Part shown: positions 1-8,581 of the stretch, piece by piece
Position numbering within the stretch: the first letter of the stretch is position 1
Layout of the letters: each line of letters opens with the position of its first letter
Origin: Planctomycetaceae bacterium
GTDB taxonomy: Bacteria > Planctomycetota > Planctomycetia > Pirellulales > Pirellulaceae
Reading direction: 5' to 3'
Length of the DNA stretch: 64,000 nt
Assembly (NCBI GenBank): GCA_012959465.1
Contig: DUDC01000207.1
Location: 9,875 to 73,874, forward strand
The notes under the pieces: generated by a model
The model's database searches: none
Seen by the model: only the letters and a program-made list of their open reading frames with translations
Told to the model about the DNA's origin: nothing
Position numbers and translations under genes: made by a program

Positions 1-678
1 GTAGAGCGGCACGTGGACCATACTGTGAGGAAGATAGAGGAAAAATGGACGATCTTTGTTGGCATCGATGAACTGAACGGCACGTTCGGTGTATTGCGTC
101 GTCAACAGTTCCTGGTCCTGTCCCGTAACTTTCGGGTTCACGATCTTGTTCTTGTCGATTAGAGGCAAGTCTGGAAATCGGTCGCCGGCGGTCGGGTGAA
201 AGGGCCACATGTCGTTGGAATACGGTAGGCCGAAATAGTCGTCGAAACCATGTTGCATTGGCAAGAACCGGTGATGATGTCCCAGATGCCACTTTCCGTA
301 ACATGCAGTGGCATAGTTCTTTTGCTTACAAAGTTCGGCGATCGTCATCTCCGAAGAATTGATTCCTTGTTTTGCGCCTGGGCCCAGCGCACCCATGATG
401 CCGACCCGCACGTTGTAGCACCCGGTAAGCAGTCCGGCGCGAGATGCTGAACAGACCGCCTGGGTTACGTAAAAGTCCGTAAACACTCGACCCTCTCGGG
501 CCATCCGATCAAGATTTGGCGTCTCGATCCCCTGGACACCGAATGGTCCAATGTCCGCGTAACCCATGTCGTCAATGAATATGACAACGACATTGGGAAG
601 CCGGCCAGCGGCAAACGAATATTGCGGCGCGCAGAACAGGAATGTGACAAGAGTCGACAGCACTAGTCGCTTGATCAA
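1..678 (-). CDS. Sulfatase (arylsulfatase family), C-terminally truncated by the window edge
   Basis: Secreted sulfatase that would hydrolyse sulfate esters, probably on polysaccharides. The 226 visible residues begin with a hydrophobic signal peptide (about residues 4-24). They continue with [11 protein letters not shown], whose Asp pair binds calcium in this family, and the [11 protein letters not shown] motif near residue 75, whose Cys is matured to formylglycine. GKWHLGHH follows. The C-terminal half lies beyond position 1. I chose a TTG start at 678 because an in-frame TGA lies four codons upstream and GGAG sits 7 nt before the TTG; the nearby ATG is in another frame. The gene reads in the same direction as the ceramidase-like gene behind it. 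Planctomycetes carry many sulfatases, and the exact substrate cannot be told from this part. Confidence 0.93.
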   Translation of the reverse strand, partial: MIKRLVLSTLVTFLFCAPQYSFAAGRLPNVVVIFIDDMGYADIGPFGVQGIETPNLDRMAREGRVFTDFYVTQAVCSASRAGLLTGCYNVRVGIMGALGPGAKQGINSSEMTIAELCKQKNYATACYGKWHLGHHHRFLPMQHGFDDYFGLPYSNDMWPFHPTAGDRFPDLPLIDKNKIVNPKVTGQDQELLTTQYTERAVQFIDANKDRPFFLYLPHSMVHVPLY

Positions 679-763
679 AATCGTTCTCCATCAAAAAGAC
701 TATCGGAATTCACCACTGTACGCAGAGATCGGCCGCGGATCAATTGTGTTGATGATGTGACAC

Positions 764-913
764 CTAGCTTCGCCACGGGAGGCATCGTTCTGAACGATCT
801 TTTCGGTATGCACGTGCGTACGGAATGGACTGGGTGACTTTGTTGTGGGCCAGGTAGTTACCAAACCACAATTCCACCGGCACAAGGCCGTTGGGAATCG
901 TTGTTTCAATCAC
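764..913 (-). CDS. Possible 49-residue ORF overlapping the end of the ceramidase-like gene
   Basis: This short frame begins at a GTG that overlaps the ceramidase-like stop codon by several bases and ends at a TAG at 764-766. The translation, including NGLVPVELWFGNYLAHNK, has a balanced composition and no internal stop, unlike the other frames of this gap. An AGG lies just before the GTG, consistent with translational coupling. No family is recognised. It could be a coupled small protein, a remnant of a longer C-terminus lost through frameshift, or chance. Only comparison with relatives would decide. Confidence 0.2.
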   Translation of the reverse strand: MIETTIPNGLVPVELWFGNYLAHNKVTQSIPYARAYRKDRSERCLPWRS

Positions 914-2309
914 GAACCTGCTTTACCAACCGATGCACCACCTCGGAGATCCGATCCTCGATCGTACCGGCCCAACGAAACGCTGGACGGCCGTACTCAT
1001 ACAAACGGGCGCCTCCCTCATATCCACCCTCCTCCCAAACTCGCCGGGAAGGGATGTAGGCAATCATGTCATCAGCGTAACCACAAACCCAAGTTCCCGA
1101 CCCAAACTCCTTCTTAAATCGCAAGGCATAATCGACGACTGTCTCGGCCCCCATGCCAACGACGAGCATTTCCGAGCCAAGTTGCCAGGCGTGAACTGGA
1201 TAAGGGTAGGCTGCCGGAAACTCTTCACCGGCGTCCAACTTTTTTAACATCCGCTCCGCCCAGCGGCCGAGAATCACATTGTTACTCTCGAGTGCACTGC
1301 GCAGATCGGTACGCGAAGCTACCTTTACGTAATCCAAAGGCAGAATCTCGAAGGATGTGCGGAGCCCAACGGAGACCACCTGCAGTGCTTCTTTCTTCAA
1401 AACCTCTTCCACTGCTTCGGCCAGCATGTGTCCGTACTGCTGGCACAACTCGACAGTGCGACGCGGAAGAGGGTTCTGATCACCGCCGCACGTGTTGACA
1501 AACAAAGCTGTCACACCCGGATGTTCGCGCTCAATCTCCAACTGGGCAAACCCAGGATAATCACCGCACCAAGTACGAAAACTGAGTGTCGTGGGGTGGC
1601 ACGCGTACCCGAACAATACGGCCACTAGTTGGCCATCGAGACGCACCACGGTAAGAACCGGTACGGTGTGATCCACTGGCCCTTTGAGTGCAGTGCCTTC
1701 GGCCAGCAACTTGGGAACTTCACTCTCGCGGTTCTCACGGCGATTCACGGCAAACGTCGTTGACCCAGATCCCATGGCCAGCTTGGCCGGAGCAAGGTCC
1801 TGTAACGCATCGCCGATCATGCGTACCATTTTGTGGACCATTTGCGTGGTATACGCTTCGACCAATTCTACTTGTTCGGCGTCTACCGGATAGTAATCGA
1901 CAAGGTCATCCCCGAGCCGAGGTCCGCAGTGATTGTGCGAAAAAGTGATCATCACTTGCGTGCGCTCCAGCTGGTGCTTCGCCTTCACTTGTGCAAAGAC
2001 CCTGTCGCTCATGATTTTGGGCACGCCCTGAAAGTCGCTGGTCACCAACACAGCGCGATGCCCATGCTGGTCTTCAAACGCCAGGGCTTTCATCCAAAGT
2101 TCATGCAATTTGCCGTCGGGCGCACGTTTGCTGCCATAACCGGCAAGCCACACCGATTTCTCGGGAGTGATGATTGCTCGACCAATACCCACCTTCCAGA
2201 CCGGTGCCTGAGAGCCGGGCTGAACTGGACAGGTTTCCTGTTGGGCCGCGACGGGCATTACCACAACGAACGCCAACACAAACAAGCACAGTATCCAGAA
2301 TGAACGCAT
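906..2309 (-). CDS. Neutral/alkaline ceramidase-like secreted hydrolase
   Basis: This protein of about 467 residues resembles the N-terminal catalytic domain of neutral, non-lysosomal ceramidases, zinc amidases that cleave ceramide. Planctomycetes have many relatives with unknown substrates. From the ATG at 2309, a signal peptide (residues 1-22, ending PVAAQ) is followed by VGIGRAIITP. TFSHNHCGPRLG resembles the SHTHSGPG metal-binding segment, and FGYACHPTTLS and VNTCGGDQNP are also family-like. The open frame extends to 2381, but 2309 gives a clean signal peptide and has GAGG 6 nt upstream. The gene lacks the long C-terminal extension of eukaryotic ceramidases. It lies between a sulfatase and a small membrane protein, all on the minus strand. 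The family is fairly sure; ceramide as substrate is not. Confidence 0.85.
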   Translation of the reverse strand: MRSFWILCLFVLAFVVVMPVAAQQETCPVQPGSQAPVWKVGIGRAIITPEKSVWLAGYGSKRAPDGKLHELWMKALAFEDQHGHRAVLVTSDFQGVPKIMSDRVFAQVKAKHQLERTQVMITFSHNHCGPRLGDDLVDYYPVDAEQVELVEAYTTQMVHKMVRMIGDALQDLAPAKLAMGSGSTTFAVNRRENRESEVPKLLAEGTALKGPVDHTVPVLTVVRLDGQLVAVLFGYACHPTTLSFRTWCGDYPGFAQLEIEREHPGVTALFVNTCGGDQNPLPRRTVELCQQYGHMLAEAVEEVLKKEALQVVSVGLRTSFEILPLDYVKVASRTDLRSALESNNVILGRWAERMLKKLDAGEEFPAAYPYPVHAWQLGSEMLVVGMGAETVVDYALRFKKEFGSGTWVCGYADDMIAYIPSRRVWEEGGYEGGARLYEYGRPAFRWAGTIEDRISEVVHRLVKQVRD

Positions 2310-2405
2310 GAATGCCTCGGTGCAGTGTAGATTCACGAAAAATGACACTAGAATCGTAATCGTTCCACAGCCGAGCGACAAACGAATCCCGTGTTTCTGC
2401 GCCGC

Positions 2406-2975
2406 CTAGCGTGCCGACAGCGCGAATTCGAGTGAAATTGACATGACCCATGTGAAAAACACGACGTAGGCCAGCCACGGCTTGATCATCGGTGGATCAT
2501 CGAGAACTCTTTGAAGCGATCCAAGTCCGTGCCACAAATAGAGCCCTAGCGGCACGGTGATCACGCCGAACGTGATCATCACCCATATCGGCGTACCCGT
2601 GTCGAGCATGACTCCGCAATCACCGATCCGATCAACGGCGCCACAAGCAATGTACGCACCGTTCGCTATCAGGCAAAAACCGGCCAAGAATCGGGCGATG
2701 TTCTTCCGTTCAAGAAACCGCCGGCCAATCCATGCGAAGACCGCCACCGGTAGAGCGCAGCCACTCAGCGGACCCAGCCAAACGACAATGGCGGGATGAG
2801 GATTCGGCGAGACATGTGTCCGAGAGATGCCAAATGGAGGCAGTGCAACGTACTGCACTGTGCCACCGGTCAGCATGCCGCCAATGACATGACCCAACTC
2901 GTGGACAACCATCATCGTCAGCCAGCTCAGCGCCATCAACGATAGGATAAACAGGATTTGGTGAAACCCTTGCAT
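2406..2975 (-). CDS. Small integral membrane protein with an HExxH (M50-like) motif
   Basis: From the ATG at 2975 this is 189 residues with five to six predicted membrane segments. VVHELGHVIGG (HExxH at residues 25-29) sits at the end of the first segment, as in site-2-protease-like M50 families, in which zinc is bound within the membrane. The usual second M50 motif (an Asp in an NxxPxxxLDGG-like segment) is not evident; GCGAVDRIGDCGVMLD occurs instead. It may therefore be a divergent or non-catalytic member. The open frame reaches 3104, but the extra residues come from a repeat-like intergenic sequence, so I prefer 2975 (an ATG at 3017 is also possible). It ends 96 bp before the ceramidase-like start and may be co-transcribed. 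Its substrate is unknown. Confidence 0.65.
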   Translation of the reverse strand: MQGFHQILFILSLMALSWLTMMVVHELGHVIGGMLTGGTVQYVALPPFGISRTHVSPNPHPAIVVWLGPLSGCALPVAVFAWIGRRFLERKNIARFLAGFCLIANGAYIACGAVDRIGDCGVMLDTGTPIWVMITFGVITVPLGLYLWHGLGSLQRVLDDPPMIKPWLAYVVFFTWVMSISLEFALSAR

Positions 2976-3059
2976 GGATTTAATAGGGCCCCGCTCGCAT
3001 TTCTTTTCGTGACGCATAACTCTCAGGATAACGAATCGAGCGGTGTCGCGCCACGAAAG

Positions 3060-3090
3060 ACATCGAACACCGGACATCGAACATCGGACA
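3060..3090. repeat. 14-bp tandem repeat, 2.2 copies
   Basis: Two adjacent copies, ACATCGAACACCGG and ACATCGAACATCGG, differ at one base and are followed by a partial third copy (ACA). The repeat lies in non-coding DNA upstream of the HExxH membrane gene. Confidence 0.85.
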
Positions 3091-3115
3091 AAGTACGCTG
3101 CCACCTCACCTTTGT

Positions 3116-3170
3116 GGCTTTGTGCCTACTATGTGAGAAGATGAAATGCTCACACGAAGGGACGAAGGCA
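3116..3170. repeat. Intergenic palindrome, family C, copy 1
   Basis: The left arm 3116-3137 and the right arm 3149-3170 form an imperfect inverted repeat around an 11-nt loop. The core is ATGTGAG on the left and CTCACACGAAGG on the right. The palindrome at 27601-27647 is built from the same words (CTTTGTG, GTGTGAG/CTCACAC), so both belong to one dispersed family. Confidence 0.7.
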
Positions 3171-3346
3171 CCGTCTGTCGATTGAATCGAGCGTTGCCTC
3201 AAAGAAAGATCCCGATGCGTTGGATGCAAATAACCGTTAGGATATCCTCACGGGTCCCGTCGGCAGCGCACGACCGACACGGCGCGAGTTTTTGGATCGA
3301 TGCTTGGTAAATTCACCTTATCTCACTTTGAAATAGAAATTGTGCC

Positions 3347-3799
3347 ATGTCAGACGTGAAACTCGTCGGTATTGCATTGCGATCTGAGTCGCGTGCAGTG
3401 ATGGAAGAGCGGCAGCAAATAACGATCACGACCGTGGCAGGTTTGGAAGGCGATTTTCGCGGATCGAACGAAAATCGACAAGTCTCTGTGCTCAGTTCGG
3501 CTGCCTGGCAAGCCGTTTGTGATGAGCTTGGCCAAGCAATTCCCTGGACCGTGCGTCGCGCCAATCTGTTGGTAGAGGGCCTTGAGGACTTTAAGAACAG
3601 TACTGGCACGATTATTCGAATTGGCGCCGTTGAATTGCAAGTTAACTGCGAAACCGATCCGTGCTCGCGAATGGACGAGCAAGTTCAAGGACTTTCCCAC
3701 GCGTTGGAACCCGATTGGCGAGGCGGCGTTTGCTGCTCTGTTCTTCAGGGCGGCAACGTTCAGGTCGGTGACGAAGTGCAGGTGCGACAAGCGGATTGA
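3347..3799 (+). CDS. MOSC domain protein
   Basis: At 150 residues this is a stand-alone MOSC domain. The family is related to the C-terminal domain of molybdenum cofactor sulfurase and to YiiM/YuaD-type proteins that handle sulfur carried on a conserved Cys. Family features are GLEGDFRG, NRQVSVLS, RRANLLVEG and CETDPCSRMDEQ; the Cys of DPCSRMD is the expected sulfur carrier. There is no signal peptide, so it is cytoplasmic. It is monocistronic: the divergent neighbour begins at 2975 and the convergent heme protein ends 12 bp after its stop. No strong Shine-Dalgarno precedes the ATG (GAAATTGTGCC). The partner substrate is not indicated by the context. Confidence 0.9.
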   Translation: MSDVKLVGIALRSESRAVMEERQQITITTVAGLEGDFRGSNENRQVSVLSSAAWQAVCDELGQAIPWTVRRANLLVEGLEDFKNSTGTIIRIGAVELQVNCETDPCSRMDEQVQGLSHALEPDWRGGVCCSVLQGGNVQVGDEVQVRQAD

Positions 3800-3811
3800 C
3801 CACACCCCCGC

Positions 3812-6800
3812 CTATCGCAAGGACAATAAGAATGCGACCAAGTCTCTCCACTCATCGTTATTGACTTGGTCGCCAAGATTGGCCGGCATGAGTGACGAAG
3901 TGGAGGCGACTTTCTCATCCACATCGGCTGCTGCGATTATTCTCTCCTTGCCTTCCTGATCAACTAACACAAGCCGTTCCTTGTCTTCGGAGCGGATAAT
4001 GCCGTTAATGACCTGTCCGTCAAAAGTCAAGACGGTGGTGGTTCGGAATGCCACATCCACGTTGCGGTTGGGAGCAACGATGTCCTCGGTCATCCTAGCA
4101 ACACCCCGACTGGCGATACCGTCCAACTGTGGCGCGAATTTTGCGCCGACGCCAGCCGCCTGGTGACATTGGCTGCACCGTTTCTTGAATACCTCCGCTC
4201 CTTTCAATGCGTTGCCAGCACTCTTCAATAGAGCGCGTAGACGACTGTCAATCTGCTCCTGCACCTTCAACGCGCCCTCCGCCTGCACCGATCGAGCCGC
4301 CGCCTCAACTTGTTCCTTCCATTTTCCGTTGCCGGCCACCTTCAATCGTTCAGAAATCGCCGGGTCCAACAGCATTGACGTCGAGGCCTTTCCTGTCGTG
4401 ATCATTCCAAATAGCAGTTCGCAGCCGATATCATCCATTACAAGCCGTTTCGCTAAGCGAATCTGATTAACGGTCGTTGCCGATAGCATTGCGGTCTCCA
4501 ACGCCTTGTCCATCGCCGCATCGTCGGAGAGTGCCGCATCCACGATCAACTTGCGAAACGCAGCGTTGCGCGCTGATAGTGTCAACGCTTCGCCACAGGC
4601 GGATATTCTGCTGGAACCGGCAATGGCACCCAATGCCACCATGATCTCCCGGTCACTCAGCGGATCGCCGCCGTCGCTTTTCAGAATGGTCACGAACTCG
4701 GAACGCAGCATCGACAGCGTGAAGGCGCCAAATAACTGGGCAGCGTGCTGGCGATCTTGAATCATGTTGCTTGGATTTAACCTGGCTTCCGAAAATCGCC
4801 CCACGGCTAACCACGCAAACGCCGTCCGTGAATCCCCATCCACGATCTCGACGTAAACTGGTCCGTTAAATTGCTTGGTCTCCCAGCGGACAATCTGGGC
4901 AGTGTCGTTGCGCGGTGGCGTTGCTTCACGCAAGATTTGATGATTGTCCGCACCTCTGAGGCGAATGAAGTTCTTTGCCTCGACCGGCTCGTTTGGATGA
5001 CCGATATGTCCGGCTGCGAAGAATGTCAACTCGTCACCCACGGTGAAAGGGGCTGACCGATAAATACCAACTCGCCTCTCGCCACTGGGCAGTGTCGAGA
5101 AAAAGTCGCCCTGCCGGTTATCGGCAGACTTACGCACCTGTCGGACAAACGGGTTTCCCTGATCTTGTCGGCCAGGAATCGGCTCATAGCTCCAATTCAA
5201 TGACTTGCCACCGGACTCACTTCGCGACAAAAGGCGACGGCACAGTGTCTCAGCCCATCGCTCGATGACCGGTCGAACCTCCGTGTTTTTCTTCGCAAAT
5301 CCGTCTCGAATCACCAACAACAACTCGCGTTGCTGTTGGAGATTCATTTTGTCCTGAATCACTCCTGCCAAGACATCCAACTGTTGAGGCGACGCTCGAA
5401 CCGCAGCATGTCGGATGTAGGCTTGAGTTTCGAGTGCACTCCAACCCGCCATGCTGGCTGACAGGGAGTCAACGATAAAATCAGCCGCGGCGCCGTGATC
5501 CAACGCTAGAGTGATCGCCAGTAGACCGTTCCGTTGCTGCGGATTCAATTCCTTTTTCACGATGGAACGAAACTGGTCCTCGTCACGAATACTCTCGCGG
5601 AGTGCCATCTTGGCGGCGTGACGCAAATGGGGGTCGTTGCCTGTCGCAACCAGAGGAATGAGTTCGTCGAAAAATGGTCCGGGGTTTTGAGCTGCCGCTT
5701 GAGAGGCGTACCGTCGCACGAGTGGATCGGCATCTCGAAGGCCACGTAGAATGAGCTGGACGGCCTCTTTTCCCAACTCTGCCGCAAACATCCTCAACAC
5801 GTGCATCACATGTCCTCGCACCAATGGCGATCCATGGTCATAAGCAGAATTTAAGTCGCCCAGGTTTAGCTGCTTGCTTCTTGCCAACACCCATAGCGAG
5901 CCGACGCGAACAGGGTCATGAGCATCCCGGGCACTCAATATTTGACGTGACAATTTTGTTGTTTCATCGCCTGCGTGCCGGTCACATAGATGGTTGATTA
6001 TCAGCTGCTGCTTTAAGTTATTCGCCGTTTCAAGGGCAGTAAACAACTGACTGATCGAAAGGCGATCGACCCGAGCGGTACTGAGACTTTTCGGCGTTGC
6101 CTCGTTTTCCCGATAACTAATGCGCCAAATCCGGCCCCGATGACGATCTCGACCGGGATGGTCAAGCGGGACTTCGTAATGACCAATAATTCGATTGTAA
6201 AAATCCGCCACATAAATCGCCCCGTCGGGGCCAACGCGGACATCCACGGGCCGAAACCATGGATCACCGGAGACCAAGAAATCCGGTTCCTCGCGGGCCA
6301 CGATCGTCGACCCACGATAAACCAATGTGTTGCGGTTGATGCAACCGGTCATCACGTTACCGCCGAGAGTGGTGGTATTGCTGTAACCGGCGGGCGAAAC
6401 TGAGGGGTCCATGCGGGTGATACCGGCGATCGCCGTCGAACCGTGAAGGTGGTTCATGACAGCCGGAACAAAACCCAATCCGTCGTGTGGTTTTCCAAAA
6501 CTCTCGAAGTACCCGCCTTGGAGCAGCAACGTCACCGGTTTGGTGTGACAGTCTGCTGTCAGAATATCACCACGGTCGTCGATCAACATGCCAAACGGGT
6601 TGACTTGGCCCCAAGTGAACTGCTCAATCCGTTGACCATCGACACGCATGCGAAAGGTGTTGCCTGACTGCATGCTGATTTCATGACCGTCGCGTCCTTT
6701 GACCGTCGTGTGATTATTGAATCCATGGCAGGCGTACAGCCAACCGTCGTATCCACGACGGAAGGAGTTGCACAATCCATGAGTGTCGCGCTCGTAGCCC

Positions 6801-8446
6801 ATCGGTCCATAGATTTCTTCCCGACGGTCTGCCTTGCCGTCGCCGTCGGTGTCGCGCAAGTACCAGATGTGCGGAATGCTGAAACAGATCACACCATCGC
6901 CGTACGGGTACAGCCCCATTGGTACGTTTAATTCATCGGCAAAGGTGGTGATCTTGTCAAACGACCCGTTTCCATCGGTATCCTCCAGCACTTTGATCGA
7001 ATCGCGGCCCGGTCGATCCGGTGGGGCAGGGTAGGGATATTCCAGAGATACCGTGACCCACAATCGGCCACGAACATCGAAGGCCAGGTTTAACGGCTTG
7101 GCGATATCGGGTTCGGCCGCAACTAGCTGGACTTCGAAACCAGGCGGCAACCGAAATGTTCGCTGCTCGTCGGTCGGGCTGAGTGGTTCAGTCGGACGAA
7201 TCGGTGTCGCAAACGCCGCCGAACCGGGTGCTACACCTGGTCGGTCGGGGGCTGTCGCTGTTCCCCGTCGCTGCAGCAAGGCAAACGTTCCCAACTTGTT
7301 GCCGACTACAATGTCAACGCGATCATCGCCATCGATGTCCTTGACAACTAGTTGCGTCCCAACGCCGATCCGTTCATCGATCATGTGGGGAGCAAATACG
7401 GGCCGTCCATCGATTTCACGATTCTGAAACCAATACAACACAGGGTCGTTCTTCGCATCGGGATCATGGCCACCGTGAGCCCAATATCGCTTGCCCGTCA
7501 CAATGTCTAGACGACCGTCTCGATCGACGTCAACCACTGCCACCGCGTGTAATTGAGAGACTGCGAGTCCATCCTTTGGATCGTCGCCCATCACTTGATG
7601 GTATTTGAAAGTTCGTTTGCCGTCTTGTATCGATTGCTCGTACCACCCCAAGCCAAATCCATGCGCGTTCTGACTTGAGACCACATCATTGTCACCGTCC
7701 AAGTCAATGTCGACCGCAAACATTTGAGCCCCACCGGACGATGCGAAACGAACCGGATGAAACTTGAACAGATCGCCTTTGGTGTAATTCGAGGGCTGTT
7801 GCCACCAGCCATTCGTCTCCAAAAAATCAACTCTTCCATCGCCATCGATATCGCCAATTCCCAAACCGTGCGTGAACTTCCCATAATTGCGGTTGGGGCT
7901 AATCCGCACGAAGGACCAAGGCTGTCTTGAATCTTCCCGCGGTTCCGCGAACCCAAGACACCCGCCGTGAATGCAGACCAATTCCCCAAAACCATCCAAG
8001 TCAACGTCCAACCAGGCTGGAGATTCCCCGTCGACTTTATCGAGCACCAGATGTTTCGCCCACGTATTGCTCGTGTCGCGCCCCGGGTTCTCATACCAGT
8101 AGCCGGCTTGGCCAGGAAACGGGCCCACCAGTATGTCCATGTCCCCGTCGCGATCGATGTCGTCGACGAAGGTGAAGAACTGGTCACTGTACGCGGCGAT
8201 GGCAAAATCGTCCCCGGCCCGGTAGCGGACGCGAACCTTGAACTCAGGTCCGCGGTACCAAAACGGACCAGAGACGACGTCGTCGTGCCCATCTTGATCA
8301 ATGTCACCGGCATCGGCTCCTTCAGAAAAAAAACGCTCCGAAAGGACGCGTTTTTCGAAGTGCAAAGGTTCGGCCGAACGTGCGATCGAAGTCGAAGCCA
8401 ACGCAACAATAAAGACCACTGCCGTTACGGAAACGTTTCTCGCCAT
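3812..8446 (-). CDS. Giant secreted fusion: FG-GAP/VCBS repeats, membrane-bound dehydrogenase propeller, HEAT repeats, c-heme domain
   Basis: About 1544 residues with a signal peptide (ending IARSA). Residues 30-390 hold VCBS/FG-GAP propeller repeats rich in calcium-type DxDxDG loops (DIDQDGHDD, DIDGDGRVD, DVDRDGRLD). Residues 425-790 resemble the PVC membrane-bound dehydrogenase or glucose/sorbosone dehydrogenase propeller, beginning FRLPPGFEVQLVAAEPDIAK. Alpha-helical HEAT-like repeats follow (about 820-1060), then a jelly-roll-like stretch. A Pirellula/Verrucomicrobium-type heme domain closes the protein, with CSQCH near residue 1424 and the ending DLVAFLLSLR. The likely role is an extracytoplasmic, cytochrome-linked dehydrogenase acting on a carbohydrate-like substrate. 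The ATG at 8446 is preferred over an in-frame GTG at 8458, because GGTGGAG lies 6 nt before the ATG. The substrate is unknown. Confidence 0.88.
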   Translation of the reverse strand: MARNVSVTAVVFIVALASTSIARSAEPLHFEKRVLSERFFSEGADAGDIDQDGHDDVVSGPFWYRGPEFKVRVRYRAGDDFAIAAYSDQFFTFVDDIDRDGDMDILVGPFPGQAGYWYENPGRDTSNTWAKHLVLDKVDGESPAWLDVDLDGFGELVCIHGGCLGFAEPREDSRQPWSFVRISPNRNYGKFTHGLGIGDIDGDGRVDFLETNGWWQQPSNYTKGDLFKFHPVRFASSGGAQMFAVDIDLDGDNDVVSSQNAHGFGLGWYEQSIQDGKRTFKYHQVMGDDPKDGLAVSQLHAVAVVDVDRDGRLDIVTGKRYWAHGGHDPDAKNDPVLYWFQNREIDGRPVFAPHMIDERIGVGTQLVVKDIDGDDRVDIVVGNKLGTFALLQRRGTATAPDRPGVAPGSAAFATPIRPTEPLSPTDEQRTFRLPPGFEVQLVAAEPDIAKPLNLAFDVRGRLWVTVSLEYPYPAPPDRPGRDSIKVLEDTDGNGSFDKITTFADELNVPMGLYPYGDGVICFSIPHIWYLRDTDGDGKADRREEIYGPMGYERDTHGLCNSFRRGYDGWLYACHGFNNHTTVKGRDGHEISMQSGNTFRMRVDGQRIEQFTWGQVNPFGMLIDDRGDILTADCHTKPVTLLLQGGYFESFGKPHDGLGFVPAVMNHLHGSTAIAGITRMDPSVSPAGYSNTTTLGGNVMTGCINRNTLVYRGSTIVAREEPDFLVSGDPWFRPVDVRVGPDGAIYVADFYNRIIGHYEVPLDHPGRDRHRGRIWRISYRENEATPKSLSTARVDRLSISQLFTALETANNLKQQLIINHLCDRHAGDETTKLSRQILSARDAHDPVRVGSLWVLARSKQLNLGDLNSAYDHGSPLVRGHVMHVLRMFAAELGKEAVQLILRGLRDADPLVRRYASQAAAQNPGPFFDELIPLVATGNDPHLRHAAKMALRESIRDEDQFRSIVKKELNPQQRNGLLAITLALDHGAAADFIVDSLSASMAGWSALETQAYIRHAAVRASPQQLDVLAGVIQDKMNLQQQRELLLVIRDGFAKKNTEVRPVIERWAETLCRRLLSRSESGGKSLNWSYEPIPGRQDQGNPFVRQVRKSADNRQGDFFSTLPSGERRVGIYRSAPFTVGDELTFFAAGHIGHPNEPVEAKNFIRLRGADNHQILREATPPRNDTAQIVRWETKQFNGPVYVEIVDGDSRTAFAWLAVGRFSEARLNPSNMIQDRQHAAQLFGAFTLSMLRSEFVTILKSDGGDPLSDREIMVALGAIAGSSRISACGEALTLSARNAAFRKLIVDAALSDDAAMDKALETAMLSATTVNQIRLAKRLVMDDIGCELLFGMITTGKASTSMLLDPAISERLKVAGNGKWKEQVEAAARSVQAEGALKVQEQIDSRLRALLKSAGNALKGAEVFKKRCSQCHQAAGVGAKFAPQLDGIASRGVARMTEDIVAPNRNVDVAFRTTTVLTFDGQVINGIIRSEDKERLVLVDQEGKERIIAAADVDEKVASTSSLMPANLGDQVNNDEWRDLVAFLLSLR

Positions 8447-8581
8447 TCCGAACTCCACCTGATCGTTAAATCGTCAATTTCAGGTGGATATTGTAACCAA
8501 TCCCTTGGGCGATATCGCGTTGGCAAGTAGTTGTCGCATTGAGAGAGCGATCGGCCTTCTTCAGTTTTCCGCGTCGCGCAA

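Larger units (their letters stand above)
2976..3346. other. Intergenic region with tandem repeat and palindrome
   Basis: This gap between the divergent HExxH membrane gene and the MOSC gene holds no convincing ORF. It contains a 14-bp tandem repeat (3060-3090) and a large imperfect palindrome (3116-3170). No clear promoter could be assigned. Confidence 0.7.

Noticed and set aside
7591-8409. A 272-residue minus-strand frame inside the giant FG-GAP protein
   Set aside because: It is Arg/Trp/Ser-rich and lies wholly within the well-supported VCBS-repeat frame, so it is a shadow.
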